Below, piece after piece: positions 55,029-63,687 of a stretch of DNA of 64,000 nt. Under the pieces are notes generated by a model. The model saw only the letters and a program-made list of their open reading frames with translations, did no database searches and had not been told where the DNA came from. The stretch spans positions 124,001 to 188,000 of the forward strand of contig NC_017167.1 in assembly GCF_000219875.1 (NCBI RefSeq). Reading direction: 5' to 3'. Position numbers and translations under genes: made by a program. Numbering within the stretch: the first letter of the stretch is position 1; every line of letters begins with the position of its first letter. Origin of the DNA: Alicyclobacillus acidocaldarius subsp. acidocaldarius Tc-4-1. Its GTDB lineage: Bacteria; Bacillota; Bacilli; Alicyclobacillales; Alicyclobacillaceae.

Positions 55029-56555
55029 ATGAATCTCGTTCAATTATTAGAGGACAATCAGCGCCGGTTCGGAACGTACGAGTCCCTGGTGTACGAGGGG
55101 CGCGTGTACACCAACGCGGAATTGGCGGCCCTGTCCTCGCAGTTGGCTCATCACATGCAGGCGCTCGGCGTTCGGCCCGGAGATGCGGTGATGGTGACGA
55201 TGCCCAACCGCCCGGAGGTGGTGATTGCGTTTTACGCCATCGCCAAGGCGGGGGCTGTGGCCGTGCCTGTGATGCCGCTCTTGCAGGCGTCCGAGGTGCG
55301 GTACATCATTCAGGATTCGAATCCCAAGCTCGTGATCACCTGCGAAGTCCTGAAGCCCAAGATCCAGCAGGCCATTCAGGACCTCGCCGATCCGCCGGTG
55401 GTTCGGTCGGTGGACGACGCGGGCGTGGAAGGCTTCGAGACCGTCCTGTCTCACTATCCCGCGGAGCGCCCCAATGTTCAGGTGGAGGACCATCAGCCCG
55501 CAGTGATTCTGTACACGAGCGGCACCACCGGCAAGCCGAAAGGCGTCATTCTGACGCATCACAACCTGTGTGCCAATGCGCGCGCCGCCGCCGATCTCGC
55601 CGAACAGTACGTGTTGAAGGTCGAGAAGCGGGTTGGGCTCGGCATTCTGCCCCTCTCGCACGCCTTCGGCTTCACGATGATGAACACCGCGCTCTGCCTG
55701 GGCGAACTGGACGTCCTGCTGCCCTACTTCGATCCGGTCCTGGTGTTTCAGGCCATTGAGCGTTATCGCGTGACGCACTTCACGGCGGTGCCCGCCATGT
55801 TTCACGCGCTCCTCCACCATCCTGACGCGGACAAATACGACCTGTCTTCGCTCTCGGTCTGCATCTCGGGCTCCGCACCGCTGCCCGAATCAGTGCGCAA
55901 GGCGTTCGAGGAAAAGTTCCATTGCCTCGTGTTCCAGGGATATGGATTGTCGGAGGCCGCGCCCGTCGTGACGGCGCCCCGTTTCGACAAGCCCGCGAAG
56001 CCGGGTTCCGTCGGCCTTCCGCTTCCCGGTGTAGAGGTGGCCGTGCTTGACGACGACGGCAATCCTCTCCCGCCCGGCGAGATCGGCGAGTTGGCGGTAC
56101 GCGGTCCGAACGTCTCCCCAGGATATCACAATCTGCCAGAGGAGACGGAGAAGGTGTTCCGGAATGGCTGGCTGCTCACGGGGGATATGGCGCGGCTCGA
56201 CGAAGAGGGGTACGTGTACATCGTGGATCGCAAGAAGGACGTGATCATCCGCGGGGGCTTCAACATCTATCCGAGCGATCTCGAAGAACTTCTCAGTCAG
56301 CATCCAGCGGTTGCAGAGGTCGCGGTGGTGGGCGCGCCGTCCGAGCGCATGGGCGAGGAAGTCGTGGCCTACGTCGTGCGCAAGAAGGGCGCCGACGTGA
56401 CCGAGGAAGAGCTCATCGCGTACTGCCAAGAGCATCTCGCGAAGTACAAGACGCCGAAGGTGGTTCAGTTTGTCCCGTATTTGCCGAAAAACCTCATCGG
56501 CAAGGTGGACAAAAAGAAGCTGCGGGAGATGGCCAAGACCATTCAGTTCGCTTGA
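55029..56555 (+). CDS. Long-chain acyl-CoA ligase (FadD-like)
   Basis: A 508-residue AMP-forming ligase that activates fatty acids. It has the ATP motif YTSGTTGKPKG, the GYGLSEAAPVV motif, GWLLTGDMARLDEEGY and a C-terminal catalytic lysine in NLIGKVDKKKL. The chain length preferred is unknown. ATG at 55029 follows GGAAGGGCGA. It is second in the operon. Confidence 0.93.
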   Translation: MNLVQLLEDNQRRFGTYESLVYEGRVYTNAELAALSSQLAHHMQALGVRPGDAVMVTMPNRPEVVIAFYAIAKAGAVAVPVMPLLQASEVRYIIQDSNPKLVITCEVLKPKIQQAIQDLADPPVVRSVDDAGVEGFETVLSHYPAERPNVQVEDHQPAVILYTSGTTGKPKGVILTHHNLCANARAAADLAEQYVLKVEKRVGLGILPLSHAFGFTMMNTALCLGELDVLLPYFDPVLVFQAIERYRVTHFTAVPAMFHALLHHPDADKYDLSSLSVCISGSAPLPESVRKAFEEKFHCLVFQGYGLSEAAPVVTAPRFDKPAKPGSVGLPLPGVEVAVLDDDGNPLPPGEIGELAVRGPNVSPGYHNLPEETEKVFRNGWLLTGDMARLDEEGYVYIVDRKKDVIIRGGFNIYPSDLEELLSQHPAVAEVAVVGAPSERMGEEVVAYVVRKKGADVTEEELIAYCQEHLAKYKTPKVVQFVPYLPKNLIGKVDKKKLREMAKTIQFA

Positions 56556-56572
56556 CCTTAGGAGGGAATTCC

Positions 56573-57694
56573 ATGATCTCATTTCTCCCGACAGATGAGG
56601 AGCGCGCGTTCGTCGAGGTGGCGGGCGAGTTTGCCCGCAATCGCCTGCGCGAGTCCGCGCGGGACGCGGAAAAGGCTAGGACGCCCTCCGATGACGTGGT
56701 GTCCGCGGCGCACGATCTCGGCCTGCTCTCCCTTGAACTTCCGGAGAGCCTCGCGGGCGCAGAACTTCCCCTCGTTTCGCAGGTTCAGGTCCTGGAGGCA
56801 CTCGCTTTTGGCGATCTCGGCATAGTTCAAGGCATGCCCGGGCTTTGCGACAGCGCTTCCGTGATGCGGCTTCTCCCACACCCGGAGCGGCTCGAACTGG
56901 CGGATGGCGCTGCGCAGCGGGTTCCATGGATTCATGTGGAACCCGGTGAGGTCGCCGTGATCGTCGAGCGAAGCGGTTTCCGGCTGGAAGGCGTGGCGTT
57001 TCCGCGGCGCTCGGCACTCGGGGCGGATCAGTTGCTCGTGAGCTTCCTGGCGCCGGGGGGCGAGGCGATTGTCGCCTGGCTCGACCGGACGGCGGCCGAG
57101 TGGTCGGAGGACGCGGGAGATGTGCGGCTCGGGCTGCTCGCCGCGCACATCGGCAGAATCGGGTTCGAGGGGACCATCGTCCGGCCCGAGGACGTGCTGT
57201 TGCGCGGCGACGAGGCCGAGCAAGTGATTGCGGGCGCGAAGGCCCGCGTGGCCGTGCTCGAGGCCGCGAAGTGCGTCGGCGTCATGCGCGCGTCCCTGGA
57301 ATACACCATCGAGTACACGAGCCAGCGCAAGGCGTTCGGCCAGGAGATTCCGAAATTCCAGGGCGTTTCCTTCACGGTGGCGGATATGGCGATTGAGACC
57401 GAGGCTGCCCGCAACCTCGTGTGGCAGGCCGCACACGCCGTGGACAGCCGCGGAGCGGAGGCGATGCAGGACGCGTCGCGGGCCCTGGCCTACGCGCTTC
57501 GCAGCGCGCGATTCGTCACGAACCAGGGTGTGCAGATGCTGGGCGGCGCCGGCTACCTGCAGGAGTATCCGGTCGAGAAGTGGATGCGAGACGCCCAGGC
57601 CCAGGCCGTGCTGTACGGGAAAGAGATGGAGTGGTTTGAACGGGCGGGAAGCCGCGCGCTGGGCCTCGCAGAGAAGGAAGGTGTCCTGGTGTGA
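56573..57694 (+). CDS. Acyl-CoA dehydrogenase-like subunit A (catalytic Glu, no TEPGAGSD)
   Basis: A 373-residue dehydrogenase-fold protein. The C-terminal helices are canonical: the FAD-contact motif RKAFGQEIPKFQG and the catalytic Glu in GYLQEYPVEKWMRD. But the middle domain lacks the flavin motif (T)EPGAGSD and the C-terminal YEGT motif is absent. The next gene has exactly the missing parts, so the two probably form a mixed oligomer. ATG at 56573 follows AGGAGGG by 7 bases; the stop overlaps the next start. Confidence 0.86.
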   Translation: MISFLPTDEERAFVEVAGEFARNRLRESARDAEKARTPSDDVVSAAHDLGLLSLELPESLAGAELPLVSQVQVLEALAFGDLGIVQGMPGLCDSASVMRLLPHPERLELADGAAQRVPWIHVEPGEVAVIVERSGFRLEGVAFPRRSALGADQLLVSFLAPGGEAIVAWLDRTAAEWSEDAGDVRLGLLAAHIGRIGFEGTIVRPEDVLLRGDEAEQVIAGAKARVAVLEAAKCVGVMRASLEYTIEYTSQRKAFGQEIPKFQGVSFTVADMAIETEAARNLVWQAAHAVDSRGAEAMQDASRALAYALRSARFVTNQGVQMLGGAGYLQEYPVEKWMRDAQAQAVLYGKEMEWFERAGSRALGLAEKEGVLV

Positions 57695-58905
57695 TTGACT
57701 TCGAGCTCAGTCCCCAGCAAAAGCAGGTCCGCGACATGGTGCACTGGTTCGCGGAGCACGAGATGCGGCCCATTTCGCTTCTCGCGGACAAGGAAGAGCG
57801 CGTGCCGGACGAATGGCTGCGCAAGGTGAACCGCATGGGCATTACGCTCAGCATGTCCAACTTTGGCGGGGACGCCGGCAAGAAGGAGGACGACGCGCCT
57901 CGCAAGGAGCCGCGCGAGCGACAGGCCAACCGGCTTGGCGTCATCGCGGCGGAAGAGCTTGCCTGGGGCGATCCGGCCATCGCGCTGTCGCTGCCGGGGC
58001 CGGGCCTGGGCGGACCGCCGGTCATGTCGACGGGAACGCCCGAGCAGAAGGAGCGGTTTCTCGGCATCTTCACGCGCGAGGAGCCGCGCTGGGGCGCCTA
58101 CGCGCTGACCGAGCCAGGCGCTGGATCGGACGTGTCGGGCATCCGGACGTCGGCCAAGAAAGTGGACGGAGGATACGTGCTCAACGGCCACAAGGTGTAC
58201 ATCACGAACGGCGGCCGCGCCTCCTGGGTGGTGGCGTTTGCCACGGTCGATCCGTCGCTCGGCAGAGCGGGCCACCGCGCGTTTGTCGTGGAGAAGGGCA
58301 CGCCTGGATTCACCTGTACCCGCGTCGCGCACAAGATGGGCCTGCGCGCCTCGGAAACGGCAGAGCTCGTGTTCGAGGATTGCTTCGTGCCCATCGACAA
58401 CCTGCTCGGCGGCGAGGCGCACTACGAGAACCGTGCCGGATCGTCGGGATTCCGCGTCGCCATGTCCACCTTCGACAGCACCCGACCCATCGTGGCCGCG
58501 ATGGCCGTGGGCATCGCGCGCGCCGCATACGAGTACACGCTCGAATTCGTGAAGCAGGAGTACCCCCGCGGGCAGCGCGTGAGACACGACGTGCTCGCGA
58601 AGCTGGGCGAAATGGACGCGAAGATTCACGCCGCGAGGCTTTTGACCTGGGAGGCCGCGTGGAAGGCGGATCTCGGCCAGCCGAACGCCAAGGAAGCAGC
58701 GATGTGCAAGGCGCACGCGGGGCGCATCTCGCTGGAAGTGTGCGCGGATTGCCTGGAGATTATGGGGCCCATTGGCCTCGATGGGCACCTGGTGGAGAAG
58801 CTGTATCGAGACGTCAAGGTGTTCGACATCTTCGAGGGGACCAACCAGATTCAACACCTCATTGTGGCCCGGCGGCTGTACGAGCCGCACGGCCTGCGGC
58901 TGTAA
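57691..58905 (+). CDS. Acyl-CoA dehydrogenase-like subunit B (TEPGAGSD and EGT, no catalytic Glu)
   Basis: A 404-residue protein with a good middle domain (ALTEPGAGSDVSGIR, VYITNGG) and C-terminal FEGTNQIQHLIVARR. It resembles medium-chain dehydrogenase around STFDSTRPIVAAMAVG. The helix that normally holds the catalytic Glu reads GLDGHLVEKLYRD, with Gly where Glu is expected, and the RxxFG...Q FAD motif is missing. The GTG start overlaps the previous gene by 4 bases, so equal amounts are likely to be made. Confidence 0.86.
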   Translation: MIDFELSPQQKQVRDMVHWFAEHEMRPISLLADKEERVPDEWLRKVNRMGITLSMSNFGGDAGKKEDDAPRKEPRERQANRLGVIAAEELAWGDPAIALSLPGPGLGGPPVMSTGTPEQKERFLGIFTREEPRWGAYALTEPGAGSDVSGIRTSAKKVDGGYVLNGHKVYITNGGRASWVVAFATVDPSLGRAGHRAFVVEKGTPGFTCTRVAHKMGLRASETAELVFEDCFVPIDNLLGGEAHYENRAGSSGFRVAMSTFDSTRPIVAAMAVGIARAAYEYTLEFVKQEYPRGQRVRHDVLAKLGEMDAKIHAARLLTWEAAWKADLGQPNAKEAAMCKAHAGRISLEVCADCLEIMGPIGLDGHLVEKLYRDVKVFDIFEGTNQIQHLIVARRLYEPHGLRL

Positions 58906-58917
58906 GGAGGTGGATCC

Positions 58918-59724
58918 GTGTCGTATTCCACGCTGCAACTCGAGCGCCTCGACAAGGGTGTGGTCTGGGCCTCGATTGACAATCCGCCGGCCAACGCCAT
59001 TTCCGACGCGCTTGTGGACGATCTCGACCAGCTCCTCACGGAGCTCGAGGCGGACCGATCCGCGCGTGTGCTGGTCATCGGCTCGAATCACCCGAAGAAC
59101 TTCGTAGCAGGCGCGGATCTCAAGATGATGACGCAAAACGCGAGCAAGTACGCCGGACAGGGAGGAGCCATCCGGGACGCCGCGAGCCGGATGCAGCGCG
59201 TGTTCGATCGCATCGCGAAGTTTCCCCGCCCGGTGATTGCCGCCATTCACGGGCACGCGCTCGGCGGTGGCTGTGAGCTGGCGCTCGCCTGCGACTTCCG
59301 CTTCATGAGCGGCGGGACCATCGGGCTCACCGAGGTGTCGCTCGGGCTCATCCCGGGCGCGGGCGGCACGCAGCGCATGACCCTGCTCCTCGGCCGCGCG
59401 AAGGCCACGGAGCTCATCTTCTTCGCCAAGCGACTGTCGAAGGAGGAGGCGGAAGCCGTCGGCCTCATCACGAAGGCCGTCGAGCCGGAGCGGCTGCGCG
59501 AGGAGGTCATCGCGTTCGCCGAGAGCCTGAGCGAGCGCGCGGTATTCGCGATGGGCCTCGCCAAGCAGGCGATGGACGCCGCCGTTCCGCTCGATCACGG
59601 CCTCGCCGTCGAGGCGGAGAACTTCGAGCGCACCTTCACCACGGGCGAACCGCTCGAAGGCATCGCGGCCTTCTTGCAGAAGCGCCCGGCGAAGTTTCTT
59701 AAAGACGCTGCGGCCAAAGCATGA
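58918..59724 (+). CDS. Enoyl-CoA hydratase
   Basis: A 268-residue crotonase-family enzyme. Both catalytic Glu positions are present, in ALGGGCELALACD and LTEVSLGLIPGAGGTQR; the oxyanion-hole residues are in NFVAGADL. It hydrates trans-2-enoyl-CoA. GTG at 58918 is 7 bases after AAGGAGG. Twelve bases after the dehydrogenase gene. Confidence 0.93.
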   Translation: MSYSTLQLERLDKGVVWASIDNPPANAISDALVDDLDQLLTELEADRSARVLVIGSNHPKNFVAGADLKMMTQNASKYAGQGGAIRDAASRMQRVFDRIAKFPRPVIAAIHGHALGGGCELALACDFRFMSGGTIGLTEVSLGLIPGAGGTQRMTLLLGRAKATELIFFAKRLSKEEAEAVGLITKAVEPERLREEVIAFAESLSERAVFAMGLAKQAMDAAVPLDHGLAVEAENFERTFTTGEPLEGIAAFLQKRPAKFLKDAAAKA

Positions 59725-59742
59725 AACACGGGGGGATGGAAC

Positions 59743-60585
59743 ATGTCGTCGTGGGATCAGCTCTTAAAGGGCAAGGTCGCTGTTGTAACCGGTGCCTCGC
59801 GTGGGCTCGGGCGCGCGGACGCGCTCGCGCTGGCCGAGGCCGGTGCGGACGTGGTCATTACCGATATTCTCCTTGAAAGTGACGAATCGAGCGCGCAGGC
59901 GGCCAAGCAGTACGGCCCGTTGGCACAAGTGATGCAGAGCACGAAGGTGGTGTACGCGGAGAAAACCGCCGAGGAGATCCGCCAGATGGGCCGCCGGTCG
60001 TTCGCCATTAAGATGGACGTGACGGATCGGGATCAGGTCCGCGAGGTGTTTGCCCGCGTCAAGGAAGAGCTCGGCCGGATCGACATCCTCATCAACAATG
60101 CGGGCACGCTGGATCACGTCTCGCAGATTGAGAATCAGCGAGACGACCTTTGGGAGCGCGACCTGCGCGTGAATCTCACGGGCACGTATAACTGCACGAA
60201 GGCCGTGTGGCCCTACATGAAGGAGCAGGGCTTTGGCCGGATCATCAACATGGCGTCCATCGTCGGCATCCAGGGCGGCTTCGGGCAGGCGAGCTACGCC
60301 ACGACCAAGGGCGGCATCCTCAGCTTCACCAAGAGCATGGCGCTCGAGGGGGCGCGGTACGGCATCACGGTGAACGCCATCGTGCCAGGCATCATCAACA
60401 CCGAGGCGTTCCGCATGGGAAACAAGCAGATGAACGAGCGCATGATTCAGCGAACCGCCTTCCGTCGCCCTGGTGAGCCCGAAGACGTGGCGAACGCCAT
60501 TGTGTTCCTGTGTTCCGACAAGGCGCGTTACATCACGGGCGTGGGGCTTCCGGTGTGCGGCGGGATCGACCTGTTCACGTTCTGA
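59743..60585 (+). CDS. Short-chain dehydrogenase (likely 3-hydroxyacyl-CoA dehydrogenase)
   Basis: A 280-residue SDR enzyme with TGASRGLG, NNAG, and the catalytic Tyr-Lys in ASYATTKGG with an upstream Ser (MASIVG). An insert of about 30 residues after the second strand (residues 45-75) is longer than in FabG. No FadB-type 3-hydroxyacyl-CoA dehydrogenase is present in the operon, so this SDR probably does that step. The alternative is a 3-oxoacyl-ACP reductase. Confidence 0.86.
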   Translation: MSSWDQLLKGKVAVVTGASRGLGRADALALAEAGADVVITDILLESDESSAQAAKQYGPLAQVMQSTKVVYAEKTAEEIRQMGRRSFAIKMDVTDRDQVREVFARVKEELGRIDILINNAGTLDHVSQIENQRDDLWERDLRVNLTGTYNCTKAVWPYMKEQGFGRIINMASIVGIQGGFGQASYATTKGGILSFTKSMALEGARYGITVNAIVPGIINTEAFRMGNKQMNERMIQRTAFRRPGEPEDVANAIVFLCSDKARYITGVGLPVCGGIDLFTF

Positions 60586-60633
60586 CCAGATGACGAGAGC
60601 GGTCAGATGACCAAAACTAAAGGAGGTGTGCTC

Positions 60634-61773
60634 GTGCAGCGCGAGGTGGTGATGGTCGACGCGATTCGTACGCCGATTGGCCGGAAGAACGGGAGCCTGT
60701 CTTCCGTTCATCCGGTGGATCTGTTGGCGCCTTTGCTGAAGGCGTTGGTCGAGCGAAATCAGCTCGATCCGATGGAGATTGAGGACGTGGTGACGGGCTG
60801 TGTGACGATGACGGGTGAGCAGGGCGGAAACATCGGCCGGATGGCCGTGCTGGCGGCCGGGCTTCCCGTGGAGGTTCCCTCCTTTTCGCTCAACCGCATG
60901 TGCGGTTCGAGTCAGCAGGCCATCCATAACGCGGCGCAGGCCATTTTGGCCGGTGACATGGACGTGGTCATTGCGTGCGGCGTGGAAAGCATGAGCCGGG
61001 TGCCGATGGGCACGGATCTCGGCAAGTTCTCGACGGCGCTCACCAAGCGATTTCAGATTGTACCGCAGGGTTTCTCGGCGGAGATGATCGCGGACAAGTG
61101 GCAAATCAGCCGCGAAGAGATGGATGCGTTCTCGCTCGAGAGCCATCAGAAGGCGGCGAGGGCGGAGGACGCGGGCCTGTTCGACCGGGAGCGGGTGCCG
61201 GTGGAGAACGTCGGCCCCGAGAAGGTGACGGTGACGCACGACGAAGGGATCCGCCGCGATACGTCCATGGAGAAGCTGGCTGGGCTTAAACCGTCGTTTC
61301 GCCCGGATGGGCGCGTCACGGCGGGCAACGCGAGCCAAATCTCGGACGGCGCGGCGGCCGTGCTCCTCATGTCCGGAGAAAAAGCGGCCAAGCTCGGCCT
61401 GAAGCCTCGAGCGCGCATTGTGTCGCGCGTGGTGGTGGGCGTGGATCCGATCATCATGCTGACAGGTGTCATTCCGGCCACGAGAAAGGCGCTCGATCGC
61501 GCTGGGCTCAAGCTGGAGGACATTGACGTGATCGAAATCAACGAGGCGTTTGCGTCGGTGGTGCTCGCTTGGAAGCGGGAGATTGAGCCGGACATGGCGA
61601 GGGTGAACCCGCGCGGCGGCGCCATCGCGCTCGGGCATCCGCTGGGGGCGAGCGGCGCGCGCATCATGACGACGCTCCTGCACGAGCTGGAGGACACCGG
61701 TGGGCGGTACGGCCTGCAAGTGATGTGCATCGGATTCGGGATGGCGACGGGAACGGTGATTGAGCGGCTGTGA
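60634..61773 (+). CDS. Acetyl-CoA acyltransferase (thiolase)
   Basis: A 379-residue thiolase ending the beta-oxidation cycle. Active-site Cys90 is in NRMCGSSQQA, the His is in LGHPLGASGARI and the second Cys is in VMCIGFGMATG. GTG at 60634 is 7 bases after AAAGGAGG; an in-frame ATG at 60607 has no ribosome site. A terminator overlaps its stop. Confidence 0.94.
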   Translation: MQREVVMVDAIRTPIGRKNGSLSSVHPVDLLAPLLKALVERNQLDPMEIEDVVTGCVTMTGEQGGNIGRMAVLAAGLPVEVPSFSLNRMCGSSQQAIHNAAQAILAGDMDVVIACGVESMSRVPMGTDLGKFSTALTKRFQIVPQGFSAEMIADKWQISREEMDAFSLESHQKAARAEDAGLFDRERVPVENVGPEKVTVTHDEGIRRDTSMEKLAGLKPSFRPDGRVTAGNASQISDGAAAVLLMSGEKAAKLGLKPRARIVSRVVVGVDPIIMLTGVIPATRKALDRAGLKLEDIDVIEINEAFASVVLAWKREIEPDMARVNPRGGAIALGHPLGASGARIMTTLLHELEDTGGRYGLQVMCIGFGMATGTVIERL

Positions 61774-61797
61774 CTCCACAGCCGCTTCCTCATTTTC
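61764..61797 (+). terminator. Terminator of the beta-oxidation operon
   Basis: GCGGCTGTG (61764-61772) and CACAGCCGC (61777-61785) form a 9-bp stem with loop ACTC; TTCCTCATTTT follows. It overlaps the thiolase stop codon. Confidence 0.8.
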
Positions 61798-61874
61798 GGG
61801 AGGCGCGATGCCGAGGACGAGGGATGTTGGAACCGTCGTGCGCGGCGTACAATGCAGGCTACCTCCACAAATGT

Positions 61875-61893
61875 GAGAATCGATTCGATTCTC
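61875..61893. promoter_or_regulatory. Palindrome upstream of the collagen-like gene
   Basis: GAGAATCGA-T-TCGATTCTC is a perfect 9-bp inverted repeat centred on one base, 26 bases before the ATG. It is too tight for a hairpin terminator and looks like a dimeric regulator site. A TACAAT -10-like box is at 61850-61855. Confidence 0.48.
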
Positions 61894-61918
61894 TGAAAAA
61901 GAGAAGGGAAGGGTGGAC

Positions 61919-63625
61919 ATGAACAAGGCGTGGTCGGTCGTTTTGGGGACCGCGGTGGGCGCAGTGGCGCTTGGAGTGAGTGGGCATTCGGCCTTCGCCG
62001 CGACGACATCAGCGGCAGCGGAGTCGCAGGGGGGACTCCTGGGGCTGAATCTGAACCTGGGCGGGTCGCAAGGGCTCGGCGTGCAGGTGAATCTGTTGCC
62101 GACGAGCTCGTCGAGTTCAACGCCGGGATCGGGGGGGCTTCTCAACGTCGGGCTCTCCATTGGTTCGTCTCACGAAAATTCTGGTTCCGGAGGGAGTTTA
62201 GCAGCGTCTTCGGGTGGGGCAGGCGCGGCCACCGGAAGCAGTCAGGGGGGCGGAAACGCAACCAGCGCATCGTCGGGTGGTTCAAGTTTAGGCGCTTCGA
62301 CCGGATCGAGCGGCGGTGGGACGTCGGCAACGTCCAAGGGCGTGGTGAGCATCGACCTGAATCTGCTGGCTTCGGGCGGGCAGGCGCAGGCGTCGGGCCC
62401 GGTGGGCGTCTCGGTCAACGCACTTGCCACAGGTGGGAGCGCAGCGGCGGATAGTCCGGTCGGGATCGCCGTGAATGCGCTGTCTTCGGGCGGGAGTGCG
62501 ACGGCGAGTGGGCCGCTTGGCATTGCACTGAATGGCTTGTCGTCAGGAGGGGCGTCTACCGGAAGCGGCAGCGTGGTGGGCGCGGGTGTGAACGTGGGCT
62601 CGTCGGGCGGCAGCGCGAGCGGGAGCGGCGCAGTGGGCGTGGGTGCGAACGTGGGCTCGTCAGGCGGTGGTGCTTCTGCCCAAGGCTCGCTCGGCGGAAT
62701 TGCTGTGAACGTCGGCAGCACGGGCAGCACGGGCAGCACGGGCAGCACGGGCAGCACAGGGAGCACGGGCAGCACAGGCAGCACAGGCAGCACAGGCAGC
62801 ACGGGCAGCACAGGCAGCACGGGCAGCACAGGCAGCACAGGCAGCACAGGCAGCACAGATAGCACGGGCAGCACGGGCAGCACGGGCAGCACGGGCAGCA
62901 CGGGCAGCACGGGCAGCACGGGCACCACGGGCACCACGGGCACCACGGGCACCACGGGCACCACGGGCACCACGGGCACCACGGGCACCACGGGCACCAC
63001 GGGCACCACGGGCACCACGGGCACCACGGGCAGCACGGGCAGCACGGGCAGCACGGGCAGCACGGGCAGCACGGGCAGCACGGGCAGCACGGGCACCACG
63101 GGCACCACGGGCAGCACGGGCAGCACGGGCAGCACGGGCACCACGGGCACCACGGGCACCACGGGCACCACGGGCACCACGGGCACCACGGGCACCACGG
63201 GCACCACGGGCACCACGGGCACCACGGGCACCACGGGCACCACGGGCACCACGGGCACCACGGGCACCACGGGCACCACGGGCACCACGGGCACCACGGG
63301 CACCACGGGCACCACGGGCACCACGGGCACCACGGGCACCACGGGCACCACGGGCACCACGGGCACCACGGGCACCACGGGCACCACGGGCAGCACACCA
63401 GGGCACATCATTGTGTCGGCCCAGCTGCCGAAGGTGCCCGGAGGACTGCTGCCTCAGACGTCCACGCGGCTTCCTCTCTGGATTGCGTTGGGCCTCGGCC
63501 TGTTGATGGCACCGCACCGGGCCACATCATCGTGTCGGCGCAGCTTCCGAAAGTGCCCGGAGGACTGCTGCCCCAGACGTCCACACGCCTCCCGCTCTGG
63601 ATTGCGTTGGGCCTCGCCCTGTTGA
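61919..63625 (+). CDS. Secreted collagen-like Gly-X-Thr repeat protein with disrupted sortase tail
   Basis: A secreted surface protein of about 568 residues. A signal peptide ([21 protein letters not shown]) is followed by a Gly/Ser-rich region with repeated [12 protein letters not shown]-like units, then about 75 Gly-Ser-Thr or Gly-Thr-Thr triplets, a collagen-like G-X-Y array as in exosporium proteins. The tail has a sortase-type signal [20 protein letters not shown], but a 109-bp tandem duplication shifts the frame so it ends in an Arg/Cys-rich sequence. ATG at 61919 follows AAGGGAAGGG. Confidence 0.78.
   Translation: MNKAWSVVLGTAVGAVALGVSGHSAFAATTSAAAESQGGLLGLNLNLGGSQGLGVQVNLLPTSSSSSTPGSGGLLNVGLSIGSSHENSGSGGSLAASSGGAGAATGSSQGGGNATSASSGGSSLGASTGSSGGGTSATSKGVVSIDLNLLASGGQAQASGPVGVSVNALATGGSAAADSPVGIAVNALSSGGSATASGPLGIALNGLSSGGASTGSGSVVGAGVNVGSSGGSASGSGAVGVGANVGSSGGGASAQGSLGGIAVNVGSTGSTGSTGSTGSTGSTGSTGSTGSTGSTGSTGSTGSTGSTGSTGSTDSTGSTGSTGSTGSTGSTGSTGTTGTTGTTGTTGTTGTTGTTGTTGTTGTTGTTGTTGSTGSTGSTGSTGSTGSTGSTGTTGTTGSTGSTGSTGTTGTTGTTGTTGTTGTTGTTGTTGTTGTTGTTGTTGTTGTTGTTGTTGTTGTTGTTGTTGTTGTTGTTGTTGTTGTTGTTGTTGSTPGHIIVSAQLPKVPGGLLPQTSTRLPLWIALGLGLLMAPHRATSSCRRSFRKCPEDCCPRRPHASRSGLRWASPC
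62713..63396 (+). repeat. Collagen-like 9-bp repeat array
   Basis: About 75 units of GGC-A(G/C)C-AC(G/A), coding for Gly-Ser-Thr and Gly-Thr-Thr triplets. Blocks of AGC units and ACC units alternate, showing spread by unequal recombination. The opposite strand is open too (Val-Val-Pro repeats) but that is a by-product. Length is likely to vary between isolates. Confidence 0.93.
63408..63617 (+). repeat. 109-bp tandem duplication of the sortase-tail region
   Basis: 63408-63508 and 63517-63617 encode the same peptide [20 protein letters not shown] and the following membrane anchor. The period, 109, is not a multiple of three. Of 11 base differences between the copies about ten are synonymous. 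The second copy continues in its own frame to [20 protein letters not shown] and a stop at 63682-63684. Confidence 0.85.
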
Positions 63626-63687
63626 TGCTCGGGGGCGGTTCCGCTGTTCCCGTGTGGCGGTGGACGCGGCGTTGGATGGTGTGAGTG

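Noticed and set aside
57553-62160. Very long minus-strand frames (about 680 and 800 codons) opposite the beta-oxidation genes
   Set aside because: Both lie exactly over well-recognised plus-strand enzymes and have no domain signatures.
62242-63411. Minus-strand frames of Val-Pro or Cys-Pro repeats, and a possible CRISPR-like array
   Set aside because: They are the complement of the Gly-X-Thr coding repeat. The 9-bp unit has no spacers, so it is not a CRISPR array.
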